This document shows, piece after piece, positions 48,501 to 59,888 of a stretch of 64,000 nt of DNA. Made by a program: the position numbers and the translations under genes. The notes beneath the pieces were generated by a model. It was given only the letters and a program-made list of their open reading frames with translations. It was not told where the DNA came from and ran no database searches. This DNA is from Triangularia verruculosa (lineage: Eukaryota; Ascomycota; Sordariomycetes; Sordariales; Podosporaceae). Each line of letters starts with the position of its first letter. Positions within the stretch are counted from its first letter, which is position 1. The stretch is from positions 164,490 to 228,489 of the forward strand of contig MU863933.1 of assembly GCA_033296885.1 (NCBI GenBank), given 5' to 3'.

Positions 48501-51086
48501 CCTTCGACCACTTCAGATCTTGTATTTGGCTTTCAGTTTGAGGAAATAGTTCTGCAGACTGGAAGCACATCCGCCGTAGGTTGTTCCGCCCTTAGTACAT
48601 TGCAAAAAGCCCCGTCACTGGTTTCGTACAGGTCGTCCTGCCACGGCTCAGGCTTGTCCCTGTTGCCTCTGCTGCTTCATGACGTTCTCGAGCGTCCCGA
48701 TGCGCTTCTCAATCTATGGATGCATGAAGCCGTTAGTAAATGCATATGCATCGTCACCGTAAATCCACCCACAGGCATCATGCATCGGGTACAGAGCGAC
48801 TTGCTGAGCTGGTTTCGGGACAGACTAGCACATTTATTGCCGGGAAAGTCTCAACTCACCATTGAGACCCTGGACTGAAGTACAAAGATGCTGGACATCT
48901 GAGCTCTGTCGCTCTTGTGAGATTCGTGAGCCACGAATACTATGAGCCCACAGGCGAAGGCTAAAGGCACAAGATATTCGATTGTTCTGAACATCGTGGG
49001 TGCTGATTTGTGGGGAGTATCAGTGTGCAGTATGGAGCTCTGAGGATGACGGCGAGGGAGTCAAATGGCCAGCAGAGTTTGTGCGTAGGGCAAAATGTCT
49101 CGCTGTGGCAGGATAATTATAGAATACGCTAGAAGAAAAAAAAGGAAAGAGGTTGAGGGCAAAGCCCGAGAGGTGGTTAGCAATAGTGGAAGTCTATTTT
49201 CCCTGTGGTGGCTTGAAAGGCATGTGCTTAAGCAACACGATGGCTTCATGTGGCCAGCCGAAAGGTTGAAGTCGGAGTCTGTAAGTACCTGTGTGAAACT
49301 TTAAGAACTTCAATTTCGGTGATGAAAAGAGAGCGAGTACAGGCCAGCAAAAAACCAGTGACTCTCATGGTGCTCCAGATGCTTATCCTTTCCTTTGGAG
49401 TTGAGAAGGAAGAGCCTCTCAGTGGCAGCTGACAGACGTCTCGGTGATGGATGCGGGTTTCTATGACCCAAGTCATCCGTACCTGAATTAACTCACCTAA
49501 GCCGGCACACATCTTAATGAGATAACGATCAATGGTCAAAGTTTTGACTTGGAAGTGTGCAGTATGGAACGCATATTTATTGCTCGGGATCTGGCAGGCA
49601 CTTCCTCCATTTCTGGCCAGTCGGGCGCACACATTGAGGCCACCTGATGTTTCAATCCTGGGTTGATGGAGCTGATGTTCCTGAAAACCGAATAAGCAAA
49701 AGATCTCGCACTCGGCCGTGTTGGTGGTATAGGCGATGAGGTGATAGATCTTCGGACTAGAATGCGAACTTCATATTTCTGGAAGATGATCTATGATCTG
49801 GGAACAGCACGGTATCATAGAGAAACAGGTTGGTAAGTTCTATTCTTAACAAGGCAAAGCAAAGAGCGGCAGTGTCGAAGTTAGTGCGAACTGGAAGATT
49901 CTTCGAAACAGCCCGAGCTGCAACGCGTACACAGCCCAGGCCACAGTAAGGATCATGGCAGGCAACTGAAGGTAGTTTGGGTGACTAGGTGGTGTTCAAG
50001 AGGCCATGAGGGGCGTGGAAGCTTAAATCCGGCACTGTGTTTGTGGACGTTCGTTTGAAGATGAAGATTTCCCAGAGGCGGGAGGAAACTTGAACTGAAA
50101 GCGCTGGAGGGCAGGCTGGAACGCTTGGCCTGAGACAGTTCCCAGAGAGGCTTGTCTTTGTTGGTCTGACCCAAGACGTTGGAAACGGCCGATTCTGGTG
50201 GCCCAGCGGGTGTTGCGCTGTCGTTGGTTGCCCCGCCCCCACAATCCACGGCTCTTGCAGAGTCCACCTGAGCCCAGACTTTGCTGCGTTGCATCGCACT
50301 AAAACTTATTCAGTGGGGCGTTTCTGCGTTACGTCAGCACCCAGGCACGCAACCGTTGCTGTTTCTCAACGACCACTCCTGACCAGGAAAGAAACACTGT
50401 GAAGAACGGACCAATTCATCGTTTTTGTAGGCTGATACAAAAGGGCAAACCAAAGATTCCGCTATGCAGATCTCCCCGGCTGGCATTTATGTTTCCAGTT
50501 AGTTGAGGGACCGTTTGGTATCTCCAGCCATGCTCGCTATGGATACTCTCTGCTGCAGATCTGGCTTATAGGACGCTGTCACGGGCCGTCGAGATGAGCT
50601 TCTTGTAGGGCTCAGACAAGGCACATCGATCGACTCACCCCTGGCCTGGGGTCACCGGCCTCCTTCAACAATGCTCCCTCGCAGCCTCTACACTAGCGCT
50701 GTTGGTCGGTCTGCAAGACCGCCGACCTCCCGCCCAGATCAGGACCTGCCTCCTCTACGCCGATCTCACAAGGCGCGTTCTCAAAGTACACGCAACACCG
50801 TCAACAAGCTTCCAGCTGTCTGGACGATGTTGCCGCTCGATCTTTTTTCTCGATTTTCTTCTGACGTATGCTTTCACCGCCATCTTGTAGACTAACATTT
50901 CATCTTGTCTCTAAAACCGGACATTCCGACATTCCTTTCTCAGGTGCTTCTAATCTTCTGTGTGACTCTAGGCTACATCTCTCGTTTGCGTACCTATCTT
51001 CAACACCCACCCACATTCACTTCAAATTTTGGTTTATTCTTTAAGCATTCCCTTCACTCTACAGCAGACAACTCCACCAGTGCGCT
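45591..51086. other. 5.5-kb gene-poor interval
   Basis: No convincing gene. The longest frame (45822-46559, + strand, 245 codons) lacks domains and overlaps open frames on the minus strand. A minus-strand frame at 45592-45900 abuts the AT-rich island and could be a remnant, but I cannot assign it. The last few hundred bases before 51087 are pyrimidine-rich and probably the promoter and 5' UTR of the DUF3405 gene. No tRNA recognised. Confidence 0.45.
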
Positions 51087-53453
51087 ATGGAGCCGCCCTC
51101 CTCCCTTACGAGGAGCAAGTCAGACGATTCTTTCTTGAGCATTCTCTCTGCCAGAGAGGAAAAGTCCCTCCTCCCGGCACCAGTACACCAAAAACCGAAG
51201 ATACGAGTACGAACACTCCTAAGCCACTGCTTGTATCGTAGGGTGATATTATGGAGCGCTGGCATAATCTTTCTGTTATATCTGGCGCTTTCCTCTCCAG
51301 GGGCACAACAACGTCGACAAAGGTTATTGGACTTGGTGGACTTTAGGAACGATGATGCAAGCAGTACCGGGAATAAAGCAGCAGTGCCAACGGCGGACGA
51401 CGAGGGCGTAGTGTTTGTGGTTTCCATGGGGGACACTCAACAAGCTCCAGTCCAAGGGGAGTATATGCCGACCTGGTTGCGATTTCGACAGTGAGTTCTC
51501 TTGGAATTCAGCAAAAGGAGAATAACATGACGCTAACTTCCCGCCAGCCTAGATGGGTTCTTCAACGGTCTGAAAGCCCTGGTGCCCGCTAGCGAGCACG
51601 TTCCGGAATTTCCCAGAACATCGGGCGAGCCGTCCCCCTTCCCGCTCACGCTATCGTATACAGGCTTACCGACCCCGACGCCCTATGTATCTCAACCAGA
51701 CTACCAGTCACCTGAATACCACGCCGTGGAAAAGTGCTATCTGGACACGGCAGGAAAGATACCAGTTCCCGATCTTTATGCCTACAATGGCGTTGTCCAA
51801 GGCCAACCTGAGCCTGCTATGGGGTCACGAAACTTATTGGGACTTCGCGACGATGTTTGCTTCGACAGATTTGGCAGATACGGGCCTTACGGACTTGGGT
51901 ACAGCTTTGAAGAGGGAGGCGCATTTGTTGGCACTGACACTGAACAGGATGGCAGCAGTACAGTATGGGAGAAGACCGGCAAGATCAACTACGAAAATAT
52001 GGATTGGGGCGATGCGCAAACACGATGCTACGAGTCGAACAAGAAGCGTTTTGTTGAGCCAGCGGCGCCGACAAGAACAGCAGCAGCTTCGAGCAAACCA
52101 CACCAGCGGTCTTTTGTGAGCCACGAGCGGCAGAAGATCCCCCGCAAGGCCGTGGTGATCCGGGCCTACGTTGGGTTTCAGTGGACGCAACACACCATCT
52201 TGAACTTCCGGGCCCTCATTTCTGAACTCTCGCTCAAGTCCGGCGGCGAGTACGCCGTGCACTTCCTCCTTCATGTGCGCAACAACAACGAGGCCATCTG
52301 GGCCGACCCCATGACGGCCCAACGTATTCTCGACGAAAACATACCCAAAGAGTTCCATGGCCTCTGCACGCTATGGTCAGAAGCCCAGATGCGTCTCTAC
52401 TACCCTGGGAGGTTCGGTGTCAGTTACCAGAACCCTAGTGGCGGCGACATCCACGGTGTGTATCGCAGTGCACACTTCCCACTCCAGCACTTTGCCATGC
52501 AGCACCCCGAGTATGACCACTTTTGGAACTGGGAGCTTGACATGCGCTGGCTGGGCGATTATTACGAGCTCTTTGACCGCCTCGGCGCATGGGCTCGTGA
52601 ACAATCCCGCAACGAGCTGTGGGAGCGCTCAGCAAAATACTACATCCCATCTTATCACGGTTCTTGGGAGGACTTTACCTCCTTGGTGCACAACGAGACC
52701 CTTGACAGCGGCCGCGAGGCCATCTTTGGGCCAGCCCAGTTTCCCGGCCGGCAATCTGTCCGATCGGAACTCCGAGGCGAGAGCTTCATGCCTTCGAACT
52801 GCGATCCCAATAACAAATCTGATGCAGGGTGCGGCGTCGGCGAAGAAGCGGATTTGATCACTTTGAACCCCCTTTTCGACACGGAGAATTCAGGCTGGGT
52901 CTTTGCGGCGGACGTAACGGGGTATAAACGCTCCTTGCCTCTACCTCCGAGACGATGCAGCATTATCACAGCCAGCCGTCTCTCCCGCCGGCTGCTGACC
53001 GTCATGCACGAAGAGACCTGGCGATTGAAGCACACGATGTTTGCGGAGATGTACCCCGCCACCATGGCTCTTCACCATGGTCTGAAGGCGGTCTATGCTC
53101 CCCACCCGGTGTATCTGGATCGAGAATGGGAGGTTGAGGAGATTGACAGGGCTTTCAATGGCGGGAGGGATCACACCGCCGGTGGGCATGGTTCGCCGTA
53201 CGATTTGAACAATGAGCACAACCACAAGGGCAGCAGTTGGTATTATAATAGTGAGTTTGCCGGGCTGCTCTGGAGAAGATGGTTGGGCTACGCACAGTAT
53301 GACGGGAGAGGGAGGAATGGCGGGCGGTTAGGGGAAGGGCAAGTGAGAGGTGGGAAAGAGGAGGAAGAGAGAGGTGACGGGACGGGGAGGTTGTGCTTGA
53401 GGAGCATGCTGGTTCATCCTATCAAGTGGGAGCATCCTAGTGAGTTGGACTGA
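51087..53453 (+). CDS. DUF3405 family type II membrane protein
   Basis: Two exons: 51087-51490 and 51548-53453 (GTGAGT donor, GCCAG acceptor; splicing gives RQHLDGFFNGLKALVP), 769 aa. The N-terminal cytosolic segment of ~50 residues is basic, followed by one TM helix at ~53-69 (VILWSAGIIFLLYLALS), so most of the protein should be lumenal or extracellular. The large domain has DUF3405 features: CFDRFGRYGPYGLGY, KAVVIRAYVGFQWTQHTILN, LSLKSGGEYAVHFLLHVRNN, YDHFWNWELDMRWLGDYYEL, EEADLITLNPLFDTENSGWV and FAEMYPATMALHHGLKAVYA. The family is fungal-specific and looks like a Golgi glycosyltransferase-type fold, but no activity is established; substrate is unknown. The C-terminal Gly/Glu-rich insert (~715-745) is variable. 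Confidence 0.9.
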
Positions 53454-55346
53454 GCTGGTGAGGCATTGTACGGAATTCTTGGCAAGAGACTGGGGATCAT
53501 TGCAAAGGGCTGGATGAACCTTTGCCGGGACTGGGAATAGTCAAGGCTACACATTATTGGGTGGGCAGTACAAAAGTGGCCTTTTTTGGCGATGTTATCT
53601 TATGATGTATATTTTTTTTCTTTTGTTTTACAAGTCTATGGTTATTCGGTCAGGCATCGAAGCATTAGTATTCTCTATTCAAGCAGTATTATCATCGACC
53701 TCGAATATTCTTCATTATCCGGCTGTAACAGGCTCTGATTCTGGGCATGGCCGGCGACCGGCATACTTGGTCCGGGCCGCAATCTGTCTGGGAGTTAAAA
53801 TTGGCCTTGTTGGTGTTGGCGGGCAAGGGCACGGAAGGGCTGCGATGTTTCAGGCCTTACAATGCACGTTGTTTTAATTATTTTCGAGATTGTTAAAACA
53901 GGCAAACGGGAGGCAAACTGAAGAGAAGTTTCTTGTTGAATGTTGCACAAAATATGGTGATCAGGTACCTCCATCCTTTACGGCCTGCATAGTCTTTAAG
54001 AAAGATAGAGACAGTCACACCGATCGAAGTTATGCAACACCCGGCCGCTCGGTGGCGGCTCCGGAGGAACCCCCTGTCAAACCAAACCTCTTCCGGAGCT
54101 CCCCCACGCTTTTTGACTGCTGACGGCGCAATGCCCCGCCAAGAAGAAAAGCTGTCAGTGCGAGCCGGGGACAGTCTGGGTGGGATGGATGGCACGGATG
54201 CAGTGGGAGTGGTCATGTGCTCAATAACGCCCGTATGATGTGCATATTCGGTTAGCTGGGGGATCACCGGGAGCGAAGAGGTTTTTTCTCGATGCCTGGG
54301 AATGGGTGATGGTGAGGCCTTTGAAGGTTTGAGAGGGGAGATGGTCGGATGAAGGTGATCACCCCGCTTTCTTTCAGGGCACCGTGAGGTCACCTACTTG
54401 GGGGTGAGGTGGTTAGTGCCGGGCTGTGAGATTGAACTGTATGAAGGCCCAATGAAGGCTTTCTCCGGACTTGCAAACTCGGGGTAGATATTGTCCGGCC
54501 GAAGCTGACTCCCGACGTCTTGATGATTCAATGGCACATATCGGATACCCAATGATGGATATGGCTGCAGTGCTTCGTCATTGTGGACCCCGTTACCACT
54601 TAAACACTTTAAACTGGCCCTCCTCCACTGTTTTCAATCCACAGTGACATCGACAGCTCGCAAAGGGCAGGAACACAGCATCAGGGGCATGGTAGTGCAG
54701 GGTGACGCAACAACAAAGAATACAGAGAAACACGGGACCAGGCTCGGGCTTTGGTGCAGGGCTGAGAATGCCCTCAGCTGGCTGAAGAAAACTAGATAGA
54801 TAATGTTTTCAAATGAAGGCTTATCTGCACATTGCGGTTGCTTTTCTTTTTCGATGGCCCCGTGATCGCACGGTTGGCGCTCTCAATTTCGGACCCTCCT
54901 TGCTTCCCTGGTTGGCGTGGCGGACAGGGCGGGCAGCTGTGGCACCCACCTTGCATCCGCTGCACCTGCATAACCTGGACCACCACCACCTCCTACCCGC
55001 AACTCCCCTGCACCTCAACACCCAACGTAAAGACGCCTTGTCTGAGACGTTCTTCTCTCAGCAACGCCGCAATTCTTCTTACAACACCCTCGAACGTTAT
55101 CTTTCTTTCTCTTCTTTCTGTTTCCTTAGCCTCTCGGGGATAGACTGACGACAACAGCGTGCGAGATCCCACGGCAGATTGCACAACTCAATCCGTTTTA
55201 GCGTTTAGCCACTCGCATCTGAGCCCGAAGCTCGAGCTCCCCTTACCTTATCTGACCTTACCTCGACTACAGCAGAAGCCCGACTCCGTCTTCTGCTTTC
55301 GTCCTGTAATCTCTCGAGTCCTCGATACCCAAAAACGAGCGTCATC
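53454..55346. other. Intergenic, trehalase upstream region
   Basis: 1.9 kb including the DUF3405 3' UTR and the neutral trehalase promoter and leader. The final ~250 bases are CT-rich. No gene, RNA gene or repeat recognised. Confidence 0.5.
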
Positions 55347-57775
55347 ATGCCTATCATCCCGAAAACAGAGATTACACCACCTGCCCCGCCACCGGGCCCT
55401 CCCCGTAGTCGGGGGTCGACCGACGAGGGCGTGTTCGACGATGCCAGGACCTACTACACGGCTGATGAGCGCCATCTGAACACCCGGGCGGGTGCGAGAA
55501 CCCGCACCTACTCACAGGTAATTTCCTACTCGCGATTTCTGAGATGGTCATCGGCTGACCAGCATTGGGCTGCAACAGAACAGCCTTTTCAAACAGATGG
55601 AGCGGATGGGCCTGAAGGAGCCTTACCGGAGAGGAAGCCATGGTGAGTACAGCTATACCCCGATTTGTATTGATATATGATTTGGTGCTAACATTGCTCT
55701 TTCAGATGAATCAACCATCCCACATTCTCGTCGTTTCCTTATCCAAGTTGAACCCACCCTACAGAGCTTGCAGTCACAAGAGGACACAGATGGGAACATG
55801 CAGATCACGATCGAGGACAATGGTCCCAAGGTCCTCACACTTCGCACTGCGGCGTCTAATGGGCACAACCGATTCGACATCCGAGGCACCTACATGCTTT
55901 CCAACCTGCTCCAAGAGCTCTCGCTCGCCAAGGAGTATGGCCGCAAGCAGATTATCCTCGATGAGGCCCGGCTGAACGAGAATCCCGTCAACCGTCTTTC
56001 ACGAATGATTCGCGATCACTTCTGGGAGGGTCTTACCCGTCGCATCGACGCTTCCAGCATCGAGATCGCAGCTCGCGATCCTAAAGACTGGACGGACGAC
56101 CCCAGACCTCGTATCTATATTCCTCGGGGTGCTCCTGAACAATTTGAGTACTACACCAAGGTGGCAGAGGACCGGCCTGAGCTTCGGCTCGATGTTCAGC
56201 TTCTGCCCGAGAAGATCACCCCCGAGCTAGTTCGGGACATGAATTCCAAGCCCGGTCTGCTTGCCGTGGACATGGAAGAGGAGGTGGATCCCAAGACTGG
56301 AAAGAAGACGCTCAAGGGCAGGCCATTTGTCGTGCCAGGGGGTCGATTCAACGAGCTTTACGGCTGGGACAGTTACATGGAGTCACTGGGCCTGCTGGTG
56401 CACGATAAGGTCGACTTGGCCAAGTCAATGGTGCAAAACTTCTGCTTCTGCATCAAGCACTATGGAAAGATTCTCAATGCTACCCGGTCCTACTATCTCT
56501 GCCGATCACAGCCCCCTTTCTTGACTGATATGGCGCTTCGAGTCTACGACAAGATCAAACACGAGCCCGGTGCTATCGAGTTCCTCCGGACATCTATCTT
56601 GGCTGCTATCAAGGAGTACCACAGCGTATGGGTGGCTGAGCCACGCTTAGACCTTGTCACGGGTCTTTCCCGGTATAGGCCCGAGGGTCTCGGCGTTCCC
56701 CCTGAGACGGAAGCTGGCCATTTCGTTCATATTTTGGAGCCCTACGTTGAGAAACATGGTTGCACCTTTGAAGAGTTTGTGGAAGGCTACAACAGTGGCA
56801 AGATCAAGGAACCCGAGCTCGACGACTACTTCATGCACGACCGTGCCGTCCGTGAGTCGGGTCACGATACCACTTATCGTTTCGAGGGCTGCTGCGCCGA
56901 CCTTGCCACTATCGACCTGAACTCGCTTCTCTTCAAATATGAGACGGACATTGCGCGCACCATTCGTAACGTTTTCAATGACAAACTTGTCATTCCTGCC
57001 GAGTACTGCGTAGGCAACATGGAGCCCAACCACGTCGAGGCATCAGCCATCTGGGACCGCCGTGCCAAGCGGAGAAAGTTGGCCATCGATAAGTACCTCT
57101 GGAATGAGCAAGAGGGCATGTACTTTGACTACGACACCGCGAACCGCAAACAGTGCTCATACGAAAGCGCAACAACCTTTTGGGCTTTGTGGGCTGGTGT
57201 TGCAAGCCCAAAGCAAGCGGCTGCCATGGTCACCAAGGCCCTTCCCAAATTCGAGGCTGTGGGCGGGTTGCTGTCGGGTACTGAAGAGAGCCGTGGGGAG
57301 ATTGGCCTGGAGCGACCCAACCGACAGTGGGACTATCCCTATGGCTGGGCACCGCAGCAGATTCTGGCCTGGACAGGATTATACCGGTACAGCTTCACGG
57401 AAGAGGCTGAGAGATTAGCGTACAAGTGGCTGTTCATGATCACCAAGGCGTTTGTCGACTTCAACGGTGTGGTGGTGGAAAAGTATGATGTGACGAGGCC
57501 GATTGATCCACACAGAGTGGATGCCGAGTATGGAAACCAGGGGTTGGACTTTAAGGGGGTTGCCAAAGAAGGGTGAGTTCTTTCTTCTACCAAAATAGTC
57601 GAGGAACAATGGCTAACAATTACACAGGTTCGGCTGGGTCAACGCAAGTTATGTGTATGGTCTGCAGATTGTCAATGCTCACATGCGGAGAGCACTGGGA
57701 ACACTTACTCCGTACGAGACCTTCATCAGGGCCGTGGAGGAGAATCGCGCGAAGGCATTGGCAGAGTTGGTGTAA
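55347..57775 (+). CDS. NTH1: Neutral trehalase (calcium- and PKA-regulated type)
   Basis: Cytosolic GH37 enzyme hydrolysing trehalose to two glucoses when cells leave dormancy or recover from stress. Exons: 55347-55517, 55579-55642, 55706-57572 and 57628-57775, giving 749 aa, nearly the length of yeast Nth1. The N-terminal regulatory region has a PKA consensus RRGS at 74-77 (exon 2) and, just after the next junction, the calcium-binding loop DTDGNMQITIED at ~105-116, both hallmarks of neutral rather than acid trehalases. Catalytic-domain signatures: PGGRFNELYGWDSYM at ~289-303 and QWDYPYGWAP at ~619-628. No signal peptide. The last junction restores KEGFGWVNASYVYGL. Regulation by phosphorylation and calcium is inferred from these conserved motifs. 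Confidence 0.96.
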
Positions 57776-58693
57776 ATTTCACAACTGCAAGTCTAAAGAA
57801 TGGAAAAAGAAGTGGGGGTAATGGATGGGTTTGGGGGAAGAGAAAAGGATTAGAAATTGTAGAAAGTCACATACCTACCTGTCCTAAAAAGAAAAGATTG
57901 CAGAAGAGAAGGATGATACACTGATGAGGAGGTGTAGTGTTTTACTTGTCGGCATGGGTCAAGCTGTGTCAATGAAAGAACTGTTGCATTGTGTGATGAA
58001 AACGGATACGGTGGTAGAGGGCCGGACGTGGCACACAAGTAAAAGGGGAGTACATTCCATGTTCCCTGATCCACATTCCAAAGCCTTGTCTTTCAACAGC
58101 ACATGAACAGCTTGAAGTCAAGATAGCCCAGTCATGCCTACGCGGTCACTTCTTCTCAGGTTGCGATATTTCGTTGACTTTCGATCCTCGTTTGGTACCC
58201 TTTAATTCAAATAGCAAATTAATATCACAGCTCGAAAAGCGAGACAACTGCGAGATCCTCCTTAAAGTCTAGAGAATATCGTTCTATCCGAGCTTTATTC
58301 CTCTAGCCGTTTGAAGTCGCCCGTTAAAACGATTACACCCGCGACCTAGAAATCAAGATTATCGATTGCAGCCGAAGATGCCCCTGTTTTCTTCGGCTGT
58401 CGCCGCGATTCATTTCATTTGAGGTTTTCATCATTTTACCTCTTTGTAAATGTTATTTTAAAATAAGTATAATATGAAGAAACTCTGCGATCCTGAGTCT
58501 GGAGTTGCCTTAGCAACGGTGTATAGAGATATAAACACACCCCTTTTTATACTATTATAGCGGATAAAGTCTACAATTATATAAGAAGAAATGGGCGCCA
58601 TTTTAAGCATCTAATTATATTATTTAAAGTTTAAATTACAAGTTTAACTATTATTACTTTCTTAGTTTCAATAATAAAATTTATATACCTTTA
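57776..58693. other. Transition into repeat-rich, RIP-affected DNA
   Basis: The first ~350 bases are the trehalase 3' flank. From about 58.13 kb the sequence becomes AT-rich with interspersed GC patches and no coding potential, consistent with an old decayed repeat. No transposon protein can be read here. Confidence 0.55.
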
Positions 58694-59080
58694 TGTTACA
58701 ACCTTGGTATATGGACGAGAATAACGATTGGTTGTGGAACTACGGAAAGCAAGGACCAATCGGGAGCACGCCTAGAAGAGCTAATTACGGTGAGGAATGA
58801 TTGATTAGTGTGCTCAGGGCACTGAGTAGACTAAGCAGAGTGCTCAGCGTGCTCAGGGCACTAAGCAAGGTGAGCATAACTAGGAAAGGGTCTATATATA
58901 CGGAGGAACTAGATAGCTCGTAGATAGTTCTGCAGTATGCAATCACAGCTTATATTTACGGTATCTTGTGTTTACATTGAGACATCTTGTTGTGCACTGT
59001 TTAGCTGCACCGAACCAATTGCCAGAAGTAGCCTTCAACCGAGTATCCCTTTCAGAGGTTCTGTACAGGGGTTCGTCACA
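58694..59080. mobile_element. Solo LTR with 5-bp target duplication
   Basis: 387-bp unit starting TGTTACAACC and ending GGTTCGTCACA, so it has the TG...CA ends of a retrotransposon LTR. It is flanked by identical 5-bp sequences CTTTA (58689-58693 and 59081-59085), a target-site duplication. Inside are a TATA-like tract (CTATATATACGG near 58890) and two copies of GTGCTCAGGGCACT (about 58811 and 58848). No internal retrotransposon domain adjoins it, so it is best read as a solo LTR left by LTR-LTR recombination. Orientation is not determined by coding sequence. Confidence 0.8.
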
Positions 59081-59269
59081 CTTTAGCTTTTATTCTCAAT
59101 TAAAATGTCTTTATATCCTCGAGTATCACTCTACTTATCTTAAGCTAAGATGAAAAGGCTTCGGCTATAGCTAGTAAGACTTCGATTGCAATCCAGAGCT
59201 CTCTAATAGTAGCCGATTGTACTTTAACAAGCTTGGATTTAGTGGATTTAATAGCTTTAATATTAAAAC
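59081..59269. other. AT-rich flank between LTRs
   Basis: Short AT-rich stretch between the solo LTR and the next LTR copy; no coding sequence recognised. Confidence 0.5.
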
Positions 59270-59888
59270 TGTTTGCTGCGTTGCCCTATAGGTCTGTAAT
59301 ACAGAGCCTACAGGGGAGCTACAGCGAACTATGCGCTTGTAGCAGTGCGTAGCGGAAGCAGAAGAAAGAGGTACGATAGCAGTGCTGAAGGAAGCAAGAC
59401 CACTGTTATTACAGTGGGCAAGACGTCACAGTACAGAGGCTTTGAGTGCTTGTACTTAGTCTAATATAGAGGCTTTGAGTGTATGTATATTGTTGACTTG
59501 TGCTCTATTGCTTATGCTTGCTTACTATATACAGGATTGAGAGGAGAGGAGAGGTCTACTTATACAAGTGTGCTGGTCTTCCAGCAGGTTCTACAGGGCA
59601 CTGGGCCCCTATAGGGTAGCAGGGTGCCCTGTGGGACTACTAAGCTATAGAGGGTATAGCTTAGTTCTACGGGCTTCGATTCCCTTCGATAGCTGACAAA
59701 TCCTTGGGAGCCGAGCCCTTTGGTAGGTCTTAGGTTACGCTAGACCTATAATAGTATAGTGCCAAGGTTAGGCTTGGCTAAGGAGCTCGTCTGCTGAGTT
59801 AGGCTTATATGAGAAGAAGTTGGAAGACCTACCCGGCACCTCAACACCTGGGTCTTACCCGGCACCTATTATGTGCTACACGTTAACA
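59270..59888 (+). mobile_element. LTR copy 1 of a gypsy-associated family (plus orientation)
   Basis: 619-bp unit beginning TGTTTGCTGCGTTGCC and ending CACACGTTAACA-like (CTACACGTTAACA), TG...CA ends. The same unit occurs inverted at 62379-62999 and again in this orientation from 63882. Sequence composition is mixed and not heavily RIP-mutated, unlike the DNA to its right. No matching 5-bp duplication is seen at its two edges (AAAAC left, ATATT right). Confidence 0.85.

Noticed and set aside
58811..58861. Repeated GTGCTCAGGGCACT considered as a CRISPR-like or operator array
   Set aside because: Only two copies, inside an LTR, in a eukaryotic genome; better explained as LTR-internal repeats.
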